Shown: piece by piece, positions 51,101 to 63,736 of the stretch
How the letters are laid out: every line of letters starts with the position of its first letter
How positions within the stretch are numbered: position 1 is the stretch's first letter
Assembly (NCBI GenBank): GCA_037389465.1
Contig: JAZARR010000172.1
Location: 6,023,501 to 6,087,500 of the forward strand
Direction of reading: 5' to 3'
Origin: Baylisascaris procyonis
Taxonomy: Eukaryota; Nematoda; Chromadorea; Rhabditida; Ascarididae
Length of the DNA: 64,000 nt
Program-made: the position numbers and the translations under genes
Notes under the pieces: model-generated
Told to the model about the DNA's origin: nothing
Seen by the model: the letters and a program-made list of their open reading frames with translations, nothing else
The model's database searches: none

Positions 51101-52254
51101 GTTTCGGTGAGAAGACTGGATGCTTTGGGAAACATCTTATAATTCCTTTTTTAAGCGTTAATGAAATAAACCCTTTCTTCAGTAGCCAAATAAGCAAGTA
51201 ACACGCGATCAGATTGTTCTAAGCAACATTCCGAATTTGCTTATTCGCTGGTCGTTGTAAGCTTTCTTTCGCTTGGGAGGCACAAAAATCTAATTTAATA
51301 TTAGTTCAGCTAGACAAACAAAGGTTGCTTGATTCGGCGAGCATTCAGAATAAAAAGTGAATTTCCAAAGAAATTTTTTTTGAGAAAATTTGACATCTCT
51401 CGCAAGGAGGATAGAGCATTAGAAAGAAAAACAGAAAGCAGATGGAAGATTTTAATTTCACAAATATCACTTTTAAGTTGGCAGTATCACTTTCCTATCT
51501 AAGGTCGCTTGAAACAATGTATTCTTTTCATATACCATTCCTCGTTTTTTTAGTGGTATATGCCCTTTTACCACTAATAGACATGTCTTTTGAGAGATTC
51601 CGATAACATTAAGCCGTCAAATCTTTGAATCTAAGCGTTTCTTCGAACTGGTTTATATTTGAGTTTGTTGGCGTATTTGTGTTTTGAGTTCGGAAATTCC
51701 CAATAGAATTGAGATGCAAAAACACGCCAGCAGCATCAATATTGAGGCTTCTTCCCGATTGCATCCTTCTCATCAATTTTTTAAAAACATACATCAGTAC
51801 TTTATTTTTCTCTCTCGAAATCACATCCGCGTCAAAAATTGCAACCGATAGAACTCCGTGTCTCTTTCTCTCTGAAGTACACATTCGTCTTGAGAAAGTG
51901 TGAAAACTACTTGTCCAATGTTTGTGAATTGCGAAACATGACGTATTCTTTTCGATCTTGCACATTGTAACCTGCATCATTGAATTAGAATGCGTCCTTA
52001 CTATTCAATTCTGCAACATCTCTATAAGGCATTTGAAAATTTTAGCGTCAATAAAATTTGACATTTATAATGATAGGGGACTACATATCACTGCACATAT
52101 TAACTCATTTTTTTAATAGATGAATTTAAAAATAGCCATTGCGAATGGATTATGTAATGAAATATCACGACTGATCATTGTTTACACTAAACTTTCCCAG
52201 TAAGTTGATAACCTATTTTGCCTACTTTCTTGCACTTGTTCATGCCTCTTTCAG
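48185..52254. other. Upstream region of the ligand-gated channel gene, no exon recognised
   Basis: Should contain the signal-peptide and first extracellular exons of the channel gene if it is intact, but none could be identified. Contains an A-rich purine tract (48990-49120) built on AAAAT/AACAGAAT and a degenerate tandem repeat of about 25-30 bp (49975-50145). Confidence 0.4.
49975..50145. repeat. Degenerate minisatellite, period about 25-30 bp
   Basis: Repeated variants of TCTACAGTATCTATT and TTCAGTCTAC separated by ATGCAA-type spacers. Period is irregular and copies diverged; about five or six copies by eye. Confidence 0.5.
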
Positions 52255-52386
52255 GTTGAAGTTGCATTAAATATCGAACAAGCGAAATGGTCTACTGGTT
52301 TCAATAAAGAGTTGTTCCTCGTTATCGAACTTTACGAATCGTGGCGTGATTTGAGGCTGAAATTCACAGGCGAAGCAAGTGTTAAT
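52255..52386 (+). CDS. Ligand-gated channel exon A
   Basis: Acceptor CTTTCAG, donor GTAAGC, 44 codons. VEVALNIEQAKWSTGFNKEL leads to ELYESWRDLRLKF, equivalent to the F-L--WRD-RL block of Cys-loop receptors. Confidence 0.8.
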
Positions 52387-54257
52387 GTAAGCGGCAGCTG
52401 CTTCAACATGTAACGATAAGATAGTGCTCTAATTGAAATGAAATTTAAAGAAAACATTGAGAAATATTAGAAAACGTCATCTTCTCTATTCTCCTTTCCA
52501 CGCCTCTTCTCTCCTTTCCTCCCACCGTTCTATGTAAATTCACTGCAAGTTCATTAAATTCATTGAGGGATGAGATGTTACCAAGCCTAAGTAGCATCCA
52601 CGGAAACGACAAGGAATATGCATTTGCGTACCGCACATAACATTTACTTGATTCATGAAAGGATGATATTTAGCCGATATCCACTTATTATGTCTTGATG
52701 TAAGTGTTTAGAAAGAAAATTAACAGTGAAAGGGCCCTTCTTTTGTATGTTATAGCAGTCACTAGTCACTTAATAGCCCTGTATTTGCCATGTTAGTGGA
52801 AAAATCTGGACTTCATTGCAAAGCAAATATATATTCAGGAAGTTCGAATCTTTGTAAATTTGTTTTCAAAAATTTCCTCTTAATAATGCAATCCAATTAA
52901 AGGTTCCCCGTGGAACAATACTATGGATGCCGGATACATATTTCGTCAATACACCAGATTCCCGTTGGCAGCCACAATCATCACTTCGTCTTCGTCATGA
53001 TGGTACTATGTTTAGGAAGCGAAGAGCAAAAGTAACGGTGCCTTGTGATCTCGAAATAAACCTCGTCCTTCAGGTTCAACTTAGTTTTATTTGATTTTCT
53101 TAAAATTCTATTCGTCTCGAGCTGAAAGCTCATTGAAATGCATGATTCCACACAGTAGCCATATTCTTGAAGTAGATTCCTTCAGATGCTTGCCTTTCAC
53201 TCAGTCTCGAGTGATATTCTATCTTTGAACAGAAGTAGAAAATTTGAGCGTGGGAGGGGAGGGGATGGAGAGGGAAGGCGAAAATCTGAGAGATCCAGAA
53301 GTATAATGTCTCAAATCATTTCTGGGACCGAAAAAAATTGAGGGTGCGCTCGCGCACACATTGCGTCATGATATACAAAGCTCTGGAAACGAAGCTTACG
53401 AGTGTAATGTCTTCTAGAACATTTCCACTCCGAAGTACACAATATAGCATCAGCGATTTGAAATGCGAAATCTTTTATGCTATAGCAAATCTTTTTATGC
53501 TTAAGGGACACATCTGTAACACATTTGTTATCCATATGTAACACCACTGCACTGTTTCATTTTCATTGTGTAACACAAATTGATTACTAGCGAAATCGAA
53601 AATCGAAACCGGCTTTGTGCTATTCTAACGAAGGTTTGCGATACTACTTTCCTTTGCTTCAACAATCAGCTCACTTGAAGGAAGAACGTGCATAACAACG
53701 ATAGTTAAATAAAGCTTCTAGACATAACTAGTGAAAGCGCATCTTCCGTAACACTTTCTCAGTCTTCCCATGCATAGAAGAAAGAAAAGTGGATGGATGG
53801 CTAAATATTGCAAGAGAAATAGATTTGTGCCAACTTTTATGAAGAACAGTGGGGAGGAGGAGCGAGGAGGGTTGAAAGAGCTTCCCATGTGAGGAATAGA
53901 GCAAAAGTAGCCAGCTTTTAGAAAACCCATATGAAAGTGCGAAAACGTTTCTAATCTTCTTTTGATTGATTTTCTTTTCTTTCAAATGCTATCATTTAGA
54001 ATGAACATACGAACTGCACTCTTGTATTGGGTAGTTTTGATAACATTGGTGCGTCTTCAATTACTTATCATATCACCAATGTATCGTTCCCAATTGATAC
54101 GGGCCATGCTGTAAAATTCTTCACCGATTATATCAAATCGACAACTACAGTGTCGACGTTCAACGGCGAGATATTATCCCGAAGTATACTCATATTTTCG
54201 GTCGATGTTGATGAATTATTGTTAAGTCGTTGGATGAACGAGAAAATTGAGTTCTAA
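52255..54257 (+). CDS. Cys-loop ligand-gated ion channel, partial extracellular domain
   Basis: Three phase-0 exons encode consecutive parts of the ligand-binding domain of a pentameric channel: a strand block ending ELYESWRDLRLKF (the W-D-RL motif), ILWMPDTYFVN (WxPDxxFxN), LRLRHDGTMFRKRRAKVTVPC (DG turn and first Cys-loop Cys), then NCTLVLGSFDNIGASSITY (second Cys and following strand) and a loop-C region around TTTVSTFNGE. The loop between the two Cys has 14 residues (usual 13) and lacks the usual FPxD, reading QNEHTN. Loop C has no Cys pair, so it is not a nicotinic alpha-type subunit; the second disulphide of glycine/glutamate-gated chloride channels is also absent. Signal peptide and M1-M4 exons were not found; the third exon runs to TAA at 54255-54257. 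It may be a channel gene with long introns, a divergent subunit, or a decayed or truncated copy. Confidence 0.75.
52903..53073 (+). CDS. Ligand-gated channel exon B
   Basis: Acceptor TTAAAG, donor GTTCAA, 57 codons. Contains WMPDTYFVN, RLRHDGTMF and the first Cys of the Cys-loop in VTVPCDLEINL. The strongest family evidence in this gene. Confidence 0.85.
54000..54257 (+). CDS. Ligand-gated channel exon C (3' limit uncertain)
   Basis: Acceptor CATTTAG, phase 0. Contains NCTLVLGSFDNIG (second Cys) and FNGEILSRSILIF, which fits the strand before M1. Either a donor such as GTATAC near 54193 leads to a membrane exon not found, or the frame ends at TAA 54255, giving a protein without membrane helices. 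Confidence 0.6.
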   Translation, partial: NEHTNCTLVLGSFDNIGASSITYHITNVSFPIDTGHAVKFFTDYIKSTTTVSTFNGEILSRSILIFSVDVDELLLSRWMNEKIEF

Positions 54258-57200
54258 TAGTTGTAAATAATACTTTATTTCGTCGGTTGTCGATTTCCCA
54301 TACGGTTTATTAAATCTCGCTTAGCGATGCAAATTATGGGCTATTTTTAATTATTTCTATGCAACATAAAAGAATCCTATTCATATCAGAATATGTTACC
54401 TACAAGAAAAAAAGTTAGCGCGCTAAGAAGAGCGATTTTTTATAGAAAAGATCTTTTGTCAACATTCCTTGAACTTTCTAAATTTTATCGTTGAATTCAC
54501 ATTTCAAAGTAAAGGAAAATGTAAATTTCACTGAAGAACTTTTTCAACACGACCAAACTGAACTTTCATCCGTCATAAAACATCTCAATAATTTCTAGTA
54601 TAATATACAAAAAATCTAATGCATATTAATGTTTTAAATGTTTCATATTGTATGTTTAATTTGCAGCGTTAAAATATGCATTTGATATTCTATTCCACCT
54701 ATTGTGTTGCACTAGTTGGTTATTATACGCGAAGAAAATGCTGTATATAAATTTATATTAAAAAAGCTCAATAAATTTCCCTTTGGAAAGTGTTCGGAAA
54801 TGATGTTAACTCTCCTGGAAGCATTCAGATGTAATCTTCACATCACTGCAAACGTAGCTAATGACTACTGCACTCTTTCGAATAGAATCTTTCAAAAAAC
54901 CTTATCGCTGCTTAATATTGTATCGGGAGAGAGAATTGTCTAGCATATCAGAGTAAAAAAGAAAAACTAGCTACTTTCAGAAAACTAAACCTTTATTAAA
55001 TGATTCTATTCTTTTCAAATCATCTTTGCATAAACCGGAACCTGAAAGTAAGTTGTGGCGGTAACACACCTTTATGTAAATTTCGAAGAAAATTCCCTTC
55101 AAATATCACCAAAACACTGCAGTATCGTTGCGAAAAAAAACTCCTCATGGTGTCGAATATCAGTTGAAAGAAAAAATATACCCAACTAGCATAATATGGG
55201 AGACGACTACGCCTCCATAATAATAATTACGATTCGCAGGTTAAGTAGACGCAGACTGCCCTTGATAGTGGTCAGATTCACAGAATCCCTTTGCATATCC
55301 CTCATCGAGTATCATCTATAGATTGTTGTGAGTGGACGCTGCCAATGCCCAATGTAACGGTCACCTGAGGTCGATATGACATAGACAGACCTGTATCTGC
55401 AAAACGTTTCGGCATGATGACACCATATCCGGCCTTGGCCAATACTGCTACTTCGATAACTAAGGCTGTTTTTTAACAAGTTTTTTTAAACCGAATTTAA
55501 CAAGTTTTTTAATTAGCTTAAAATATAACAAATAGAGGAATGAAAGTTTAAAGTTAAGAGAAAATCAGCCCAAAAATGCTCCAGCAGCTCATCTGTGACA
55601 TAGACCAGGAGTAATTTTGAAATTTCGCAAATAAATGCCCATAAGGCATTGAGGGGATCGGTACCACTGCCATGGCTATATTCGTGGTGCTCATTGTAAG
55701 CTCTATGCATGGACACATGTAGGGCTTTCCCTCTTCTGTCTGCCCAGCAATTCGAAGCGTCCTGATTTTTGAGTGGGTTGTCTAAGCAAATGGGAGTATG
55801 TTAGATTCGCTTGCTAAGCGGAGGTCCTCCATTCAAGAAAAGAAGTGCTGTAAGTGAAATATGCAAGTCGTCACCACAGCCTCACTTACAAAGCGAAGTG
55901 AATCGAACCCACATATCAACCTTTGAACATGGACCTTTTGATCCACCTTCGATGTGGACCATAAGAGTTTTCACACATCTTATTGCGAGCAAAAAAGGAC
56001 AGTGCGCAGAACAGCGACTTCAAATATTAGTGAATCACAAGGAATACGCAACATTGTAGCATATGGATAATAAGTTGAAAAAGGTCTCGCATGTGGAAAC
56101 TTCATATAGTATGTGGTTGTTATTACGAGTATCATGTGTAAAGGATTTTCATGCACATGCAACAATATCCATAGAAAATGACGGCTGCTGAGATACGGTT
56201 TTCGTTGATAGCCATTCAGTAAAGTTAGTATTCGAGATCATTTATTACCATCCCTACCTCCTCTCCCATTTCCTCCATATACATACTATCGTTTGTCCTA
56301 GACAAATTTTTTAACATAGCAACAAAATGAGGAACTTTGCAAAGATTTTCGTGTTTTACTCATACAATGAAAAGGTTGAATGGATCAACCTAAAAGAAAT
56401 TCGGTCCACTGTGAGAATAAGAAGCAGAAAATGGAAGTAATTAGCCATACTGGCCATTACTTCCTGGTAGTAACTAGAAAGCACTGAAGTTTAAGAGTTC
56501 TTTCCTATGAGGCATTGGCTGTAATAAATGAAAACGTTAGCAGAATAAGCTTTGTTCGATGTGAATCTCAATCTAGATTACGAACTCACACACCTAAAAA
56601 CAATCTCGTAAACTTTCGTTATGCATTCTTCCTATTTCAACAACCTTGACGTAGTCTATATTATTAAAGAAGATAGATAGACCTAGTTACTTGACGTCAG
56701 CTAGTTGAGAAGAATGATGACAGTGCAAGGACATATTTCTGCAAACATATTACGTCAGCTTTATTGATTGGGCACACTGGTTAAGAAGCGGTTTTGGTGA
56801 CAATGCTTATATCGGTTGAGTTTTTTTACCACATACCTGTACGGAATACTCTCATCTCTCTACTTACGTGGAAGCTAAGGTGTGCATATGCGTATCAATG
56901 TGCGTCGTAACAATATCGTTATGATCTAATGAACGTAACTGCTCATTTCTCAACGTGTGGAAACTATTTCTCAACGTGTAGAAACTTAATAAACTTGATA
57001 GATCGATTAATATTAAACTTTAGCTAAGCTTGATCCATCTATAGAATTAATTTTATTATTATTTTTTCCTAGTTGATGTCGCGAGTTGACATAATATTAG
57101 TTCTCAAGTAGAAGGGATTGCCTGAATTTTGCATGTGTAGCATAATACCTTGATAAAATTAGCAGCTGTGTTCTTGAAGGAGTTGATAATATTTAATTTA

Positions 57201-59479
57201 CTTTGATGGTCGATCATTAAAATACTTATGAGAATATATGCGATATTTTCAGATCAACGTAGAAATAGATGACGAATCTTGCAGCTTGTATTTCATTTTT
57301 CGTTGCTATTGGTGCAGTATAGTTAAAATGCAAATTTGTAGGCAAATTTTTGTGCACGTTTCCTGATAACCGTTGCATATTACGCTTCTGCAGTTCTTGA
57401 CCAATATTTACGAAAAGTTTGCTGGAGAGGATGAGGGGAAAGGCAAAGAAGAAAGGAAATGAGGATGGATAGCGCACGACTTCTGCCCATAAGAACACAT
57501 TGACATTAGCCTGATATATTCTAAATCACCCAAACCCATCCTTTTTCACATGATACAACCAAAGGTGTAGCGCATATTCACCATCCTCGACTATACCGTA
57601 CCTGGGAGGCGAGCGTAGCTTAGACGTGCGAGTTGATCTTATTGCTGTTCATGAAATTTGACCGGATTGAGTATCGTGTTTTCATACCGATCCTCCAAAG
57701 AACCTATCATCTTTCTTCAACAAATCATAAAGGGCCCTTACACTTGTGATTCAATCACCATAAGTGATTCAGCAATTGCTTGTGATTCAACAAATAACCG
57801 TAAGGACTAACTTTTCGGATTTATGTATTATGCCAAAAGCATGGAACACCATCATGAAGTTGGTCACGCAGCTTAGGGCTACATCAGTTGTTGGATGAAA
57901 AGTTTGATGGGAGAGGCCCTTCATCTCCAACACGCCTCCAGATACCAAAGTTTATTATTTTTATTATGTGAGAGAGGAAAACAAAAAACCCCTCGAGATT
58001 AAAGATTGAGCCAAAAAAAATTTAAATCTTAAAAAACACATTGCCTTGGCACGAACCCAACATATTTGTTTTGGAAGGCGGTGAAATTAAAGCCAGGGCA
58101 GTCGTCATAGGCACGCACGCAACCGTCGGTTGATCCACGGAGATATATAGCATCTCTCAACCGTCATCAAACGTTTTACATATATTGCATTTTCTTTATA
58201 CCTGAACAAACACTTTTTGTCAAATTCGTGAAGCTAATAGTTCCTCTTAGACCTCTTAGACTATTTTGCATATCCATAACTTCACAAGACCAAACTCACT
58301 CTTGAGGAGGCGAGATAGTTTGCAGTTAGCTACTTTTGAACAGGTGCTTGAAATAATGATAACTGTTGCAAAGCTATTTTTAAATGTAATTTAAAAAAGG
58401 GCCGTTTGAAAAAGAAAGTATTTTGAATGATTCTTGTAAGAGAATTTGCGTTTCATATAGCTCCTAAAGATAATATTGCTCGGCTTTATTATTTTGTTGA
58501 GTAAACGTTCAGTTGAAGCGCAAAGTATTCGTTGAGTAAATAATGCTGCATTATCGCGTTACATTTCTATCGCACTTTTTTGATATTGTACTGCTATTAA
58601 AGTCAAAGTGGTTGAGCAATTCTTCCCGGAATTATTTCCAATATTTTACTATTCTAGAATTTATTCGCATCGATATAACAGCTTTCCTCGTAACAAGCTA
58701 GTAAATCGCCCAAAAAGTATTCTAAATATTCATAGAAAGCGAATTTTTGAGAAAATTTTGGTTGCGAAGAAATTTAAGCTGCCCCCGAGGAGGATTTGCC
58801 TAAAAATTCATTTATATATATCAATGAAGTTGATTCGCTCGGTCATATATCCTCTCAGCGAATTTGGAAATGCATTTTAAAGAGCAAGTGTTTTGTAGTT
58901 AAATATACAAATAAATTTCTTTACAGTTCAACTCCATAGTCGTTATCAATATGCTGTAAGAAGTGGCATGCAACCTCGACGACAGGCTTGGCATTGAATT
59001 CATTTGTATATGTAGTTCGTTCCCACATACCGTATGGTGCAATGCAATTTTGAGGAAAAAATATCTGTTTGATTTCAATGAACTTCTCAAACAAATTTTC
59101 AAAAGAATCTGACTCCGAAGTCACCAATCACATTATATATGAGTTGACCCGCGCTTTAGCATAAACTTAAAATCACATCTATTTATCATGATTTTTCGAT
59201 AGATCAATAACGCCATTTCGCTGTTTACTATTTTAGGCTACACAACCTAAGCAGTAATGCAGCAAAATTAACAGGTCATGTGCAGATAAACATCAATGAG
59301 CGTAAAATCAGTATTTTAGGGTTCACTTTCAATGCATCTTGGTCATTTGTTTACTAGTTTTGTATTCAGTTGGTTCACGTTGTATTCAATCTAGTGGCTG
59401 CCAATTGCGCCTTTGACCATATCGTTTTACAGTTTGTGCAATTTTGTCCATACGTGCAGACCACTTTATTTTTTTTATA
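54258..59479. other. Intergenic or intron, no exon recognised
   Basis: Searched on the plus strand for M1-M3 of the channel without success. After an acceptor TTTGCAG at about 54666, a short hydrophobic frame (YAFDILFHLLCCTSWLLYA) resembles an M4 helix but has no other support. Segments at about 55240-56000 and 57590-57960 are more GC-rich and look like old element remnants. Confidence 0.4.
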
Positions 59480-59480
59480 G
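59472..59480 (+). promoter_or_regulatory. Candidate spliced-leader acceptor
   Basis: A run of T ending TTTATAG at 59480, 10 bases before an ATG at 59491 that opens a membrane-protein frame. Close spacing suggests trans-splicing; otherwise this is an internal exon of a longer gene. Confidence 0.5.
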
Positions 59481-59490
59481 ATTACGACTA

Positions 59491-59567
59491 ATGTTTCTTT
59501 TCTTCTTTCTACCACTTGCACTATTTTTCATCGTTATTCTTCTAATTTTGACGTCTTCGCTCTACAG
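59491..59567 (+). CDS. Proline-rich membrane protein exon 1
   Basis: Start at ATG 59491. Encodes the hydrophobic helix and ends LTSSLY plus two bases. Donor GTAATG. Confidence 0.6.
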
Positions 59568-60175
59568 GTAATGATTTCCTCGAATAAACTATCGATTTCA
59601 TCTTCAAGATGCGGAAAACTTCCCGGTTTTCATAACTATTTCTTCCTCAGATTAGAATAAGATTTCCAGAAAAAAATATTCCGACATTTTAGGTGCATTT
59701 TTTTGAGCATCAAAAACTTCATCAGAAATAAATTCTAAGAAAGTCCATCTTGAATAGAGATTGCAATAGATCTATAGAAATAATCTCTTCTTATTCGTTA
59801 ATATACTTTTCAAAAGTTTGAAAATTGATAAGGATTTGGTGTCAATGGAAGTTAATGTAGTTGATTCGCTTTTCTTTCTTGCTTGTGAGAATTTTTTTTC
59901 TAGCTCATTACAATTTAGAGTGTACAGAGGACGTTGGCATGGAAATTATTCATACCGTACGCGGCATCCAGAAGCGCCCGTAATCATTGATAGCTACCCA
60001 TATCAAGGTTGGTTACCGTTTTGTAATCGATACTTTACAAATTCAGACCCTTCTTGTCGATATGTCCTTTGAAGCAACCGAGCTTGCTCTTAGAATACAG
60101 GTTTCCATCAAGCTACATAAATATATAAATATATAAATAAATAAATAAATAAATATATGTATATAAATAAATATA

Positions 60176-60226
<51 letters not shown>

Positions 60227-60994
60227 ATATAAATATATATATATATATATGTATATATAGTTGAAGTGCAAATGGATACCACGAAGTTAATGAAGTTGTA
60301 ATTTTTTTGCTTCTATACAATTGGTAGGAGAGGTTTGTGGGGATAAGAAATGTTTATAGGTGTAGCAATGCCAACCTTGACCTTTAGATAATTTACATTC
60401 TTATCCACTTTTACAATTGCCATGTGTAGAGCACTTTTACAATTGCTATGGCTATATCATTTCTGCCGTGATTACATGTATGTTTGTATATCTGTCTGAA
60501 AGTTACATATTACACTGCTTTGAAGATTTTTGCATTTTTATCATTTCAGTGATTCTCATAAAGCTGTTTAGCCTCATATTCTTCATAGCCACTTAAATGG
60601 TTTATTGAAATTGAAATTATTATTTGCACTGTTCGTTGAAGATGCTAAGATTTTAACTGTTTTTTTAAATCATAGAAAATCATAGAAAAGGTTGCATAAT
60701 ATGGATAAACGTAAAGGATTTACATTTTCAGGAAACGCTTTCCCTGGACAGACTTCAAGCTTTCCCAACTACCCACCGTATCCTGTGTACCCTCACTTGT
60801 CACCACAGTCTCCTCAAATGGGCAACTATCACGCTGCGCCACCTCCACAACGACCATCACAGTCAGTCGGTTTTTCCTCTCAAAGCAGCACTTATCCTGC
60901 ACCGCAACCTCTACCACAACCATCACAGCAGCAACCTGAGTCACCACCACCGCCATATCCTGGCGTCATTACACTACCTAAAATTACATCGTAA
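59491..60994 (+). CDS. Small single-pass membrane protein with proline-rich PPPPY tail
   Basis: Three exons (59491-59567, 59904-60007, 60732-60994) join in phase to 147 codons plus stop. Residues 1-24 are a strongly hydrophobic helix (FFFLPLALFFIVILLILT), followed by a basic stretch (YRGRWHGNYSYRTRHP) and then a tail rich in Pro, Gln, Ser and Tyr that ends with PPPPYPGVITLPKITS. The basic residues after the helix suggest a cytosolic C-terminus. PPPPY contains a PPxY motif, a known ligand of WW domains such as those of Nedd4-type ubiquitin ligases; that role is inference. The layout resembles the membrane and tail part of Shisa- or CX-type proteins, but no Cys-rich ectodomain exon was found upstream. 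Not assigned to a family. Confidence 0.6.
59904..60007 (+). CDS. Proline-rich membrane protein exon 2
   Basis: Acceptor TTTTTTCTAG. A second acceptor, CAATTTAG at 59918, lies 15 bp downstream in the same frame and would omit five residues (SLQFR region). Encodes RVYRGRWHGNYSYRTRHPEA and IIDSYPYQ. Donor GTTGGT. Confidence 0.6.
60117..60260. repeat. (AAAT)n / (TA)n microsatellite
   Basis: Intron 2 of the proline-rich gene. ATAA/AAAT repeats pass into TA repeats; it follows a short unique segment, which may be an element 3' tail. Confidence 0.9.
60732..60994 (+). CDS. Proline-rich membrane protein exon 3 (tail, stop)
   Basis: Acceptor CATTTTCAG. Encodes the Pro/Gln/Ser/Tyr-rich tail, with YPPYPVYPHLSP, two QPSQ-type repeats and PPPPYPG, ending TAA at 60992-60994. 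Codon usage is regular and the G+C content is above its surroundings, consistent with true coding sequence. Confidence 0.75.
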
Positions 60995-63545
60995 GACGTA
61001 TATTACTTGCATCGTTATTCGTCTCAGCGTTTTTTCAGATCCTAGTGGTGCACAAGCCATTAGATCTAGTCGGCTTGAATTCAGTCTAAAATAGATACTG
61101 TCTAAATGTTTGACGCTGTGGAAAAGTCTGACTGCAAATTGATGCAGCATACAGCTATTAGTGATAATGTTTTCAAGAGCATATAGTCTTGAGGTTTGCC
61201 TAGCGAGTGCACGGCCAATGATTTGTTGTCATATACAATACATTTACAACGACTCCAGTTGTTTGTTTGTTTGTTTGTTTGTTTGTTATTTGCAGTGCAG
61301 CCAGATTTTTTAACCAAGCAATACTTTCATTTTGAAATGTTCTTTATGAACACCTTGAAAAATTTCGCATCGCAACCACAAAGGGGATTCGTTATGTTTT
61401 ATTAGTTGTTAGTTCGATGCCTTCTATAATTAATGCGTGTTATTGATGTGTATGTATGAGCGTTTTATTATGTATTCTAGTGCTAATGGTAACTTGAAAC
61501 GGAAACACTTGTTTGCACTAAGTATTCGAAATTTTCCTCGCCGCCGATTGCATCCGTATTCTGAACTACTCAACGCATTGCTTTTAATCACCAATCTAAA
61601 ACTATATGCAAATATTCTCGACTTATAAAAAAATGATTTGCTGATTTATAAACAATCTTTTAATATTTCTGCCACTCTGAGATACCCTGAACTCATATGC
61701 ATTTACTGGCATTCATTTAAAAATTAGGTCAACTTAATAAGTAAGAATAATAAGCTGTGCCCCATTGTTTGCTCACTAATGTCTATCGTATGTTCACTTT
61801 TGTAGATATAATATATTTGCGAATAAAACGTAATACAATAATTCCATGAGAATACTTTTCACACCTACTGAGGAAGGCATCTGCCCATTAAACGATGAGA
61901 AACCAACTTGTTTTGATGGCCACTTTTCGCTGAATTAAAGTTGACGAATAAAACGAAGGAAATCTTACACGTTATTTTTCGCATATCCGCTGCCTACTGT
62001 TTGGTGAATATCAGCGTTGTCATTTGCATTGTAAATTTTACTTAATAGTCCCACCGGTTACATAGCTTGTTCCCATCCACCTTCACTCCCCTTCCCTTCA
62101 CTTGTCTTAAAATTCGTTATACAATGGATGTTTGAAGCGAAACCGCAACCTCAGCCCCCTAGGAGCAAACATTTCCCTAATGGTCATCGAGCGAAGGGAA
62201 TGCCCAACAGTTCATGCTTCATTTTCGGCCAATATCGTCGAATTGAAAGAAAATTTGTGAAAATTCCTGGGTAAAATGCGAGAATCTATTATACTGTTTG
62301 CCTGTTCTCATCACCTATATGATCACTGGAATAATTAAGAAGAAAATTAAACACAAGTGCCATTACATTGAGATCACAGTTGTGCTGTATTGGTTTAAAC
62401 CGGGATTCGTTAGGTATTTTTGACAGGCACAGCCCATTCAAATGATGACCAGAGAGGAATAGGGAAGTTGCGTCTTTCCCTTATCTTCGACATGAGGAAA
62501 ATGTTCGGAGGAAGATTCTTTGCATGCATTTCTCTTGCCATCTTTGATACACTCGAAGAACTTATCTTCGCGCCATTCTTATCTGAAATCACCTCGCTTT
62601 CTTAGCTCGTAAAATGTAGCTTCGAAGAGGCCTTATGGCCTTATACAAACGGCACATCTTGTTAAGAGACGGCAATTGGTTTATATGAATTTTTTCCACC
62701 TATAAAACCTGTTAAGGAGAATCCATGTGTACAGCTGCCAATAATTAATGCATAAAGCATTAACTTTATGAGGTAATCCTATTCTGCGCTATGATCAGTG
62801 CATCAAACATACATGTACATACATCAACATTCCTCATAACACATTTTAATCATAAAACCTTCGGAAGTGTGCCGAAATGGTAATGAGGAAATGCTGAGTT
62901 AACGCTTAAGTACTTATTGCTTGACTTCAAAGAACGAAACAATGAAATAAAGTTACCTCACACGCTACTCTATTTATAATCAAATATCTATAGTTACACA
63001 ATGATAATTCTCCTAGAACTTTTGTGCAAAGCACTGATTGTATCTCTAGTTGCTGCAGAAGAAAAGAATTCGCCAATCCATCAACAACCTCGGAAAGACA
63101 TGAGAAGCTGCATGGTGCACCTTTTGTTTGCGCATGCTGACATTATAGTCATCTAGCAATTTTCGTTCTAAGACAGGATGTGACACTAATCTTAGGGAGA
63201 GTGCAAAGGCGAGAATGCTAACTTAGAAGGTGATACGCTGAGTGAAAAGGTAGTTTGGATCATTTCGTCGTTTCATCTTCAAATCTAAATCACGTATATT
63301 CAATTTCCAAGATTGTTCATTCCAAGGAAAGCTCAACGCTCAACGTCTACAAGTGCGCGGTGGTCTTAGGACCAAGAATAGAATCCAGACGAAGTGTTTT
63401 CCTTGAAATGCAAGCTTTTTCGCGTTGCTTAATCTCGTATGCATAGGGCTTGCAAATAATGCAGAGAACTTGGCTCATTGATCATTGCACTTCAAAAATA
63501 TTGATTTATATGGCGCTCAGTCAACAAGCTCGAAATATTTCAACG
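60995..63545. other. Intergenic, no gene recognised
   Basis: Contains a (TTTG)n microsatellite at 61259-61287 and two AATAAA strings near 61822 and 61946 that could be plus-strand poly(A) signals, though far from the stop at 60994. No exon recognised. Confidence 0.45.
61259..61287 (+). repeat. (TTTG)n microsatellite
   Basis: About seven perfect GTTT units. Confidence 0.95.
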
Positions 63546-63736
63546 TTAACTCTTGCATTCCGAGTTATAATGATGATCACAAAGAAGAGTTGTCGAATTG
63601 AAAGCTGCACCTCTAGGGCAATTAAACAAATATGAGATCCCTCCAACGCATCGATAAAAACGATGACAATCGCTTGTGTCCGCAAAAAATCCATCATCTA
63701 TACACTCGAATGCTGCAACGATTCGATATTTCGGTT
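63546..63736 (-). CDS. Chitin-binding type-2 (peritrophin-A, CBM14) domain, terminal exon
   Basis: The minus-strand exon after acceptor TTTATAG encodes one six-Cys domain: FECIDDGFFADTSDCHRFYR, CVGG, YLFNCPRGAAFN, LLCDHH, ECKS, then TAA at 63548-63546. Cys spacing and the DGFFAD, FYRC and CP-G--FN motifs are those of CBM14 domains, which bind chitin in eggshell, cuticle and pharyngeal linings. The domain is C-terminal. An alternative in-frame acceptor TTGCAG lies 18 bp further in. Upstream exons must lie beyond 63737, mostly outside the window. Confidence 0.75.

Noticed and set aside
57600..57660. tRNA-like A box (TAGCTTAGACGTG)
   Set aside because: No B box at the right distance and no acceptor-stem pairing.
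58921..59127. 67-codon minus-strand frame containing CIAPYGMWERTTY
   Set aside because: Looks exon-like, but there is no in-frame ATG, no clear acceptor and no recognised family; a possible exon of an unknown gene, not claimed.
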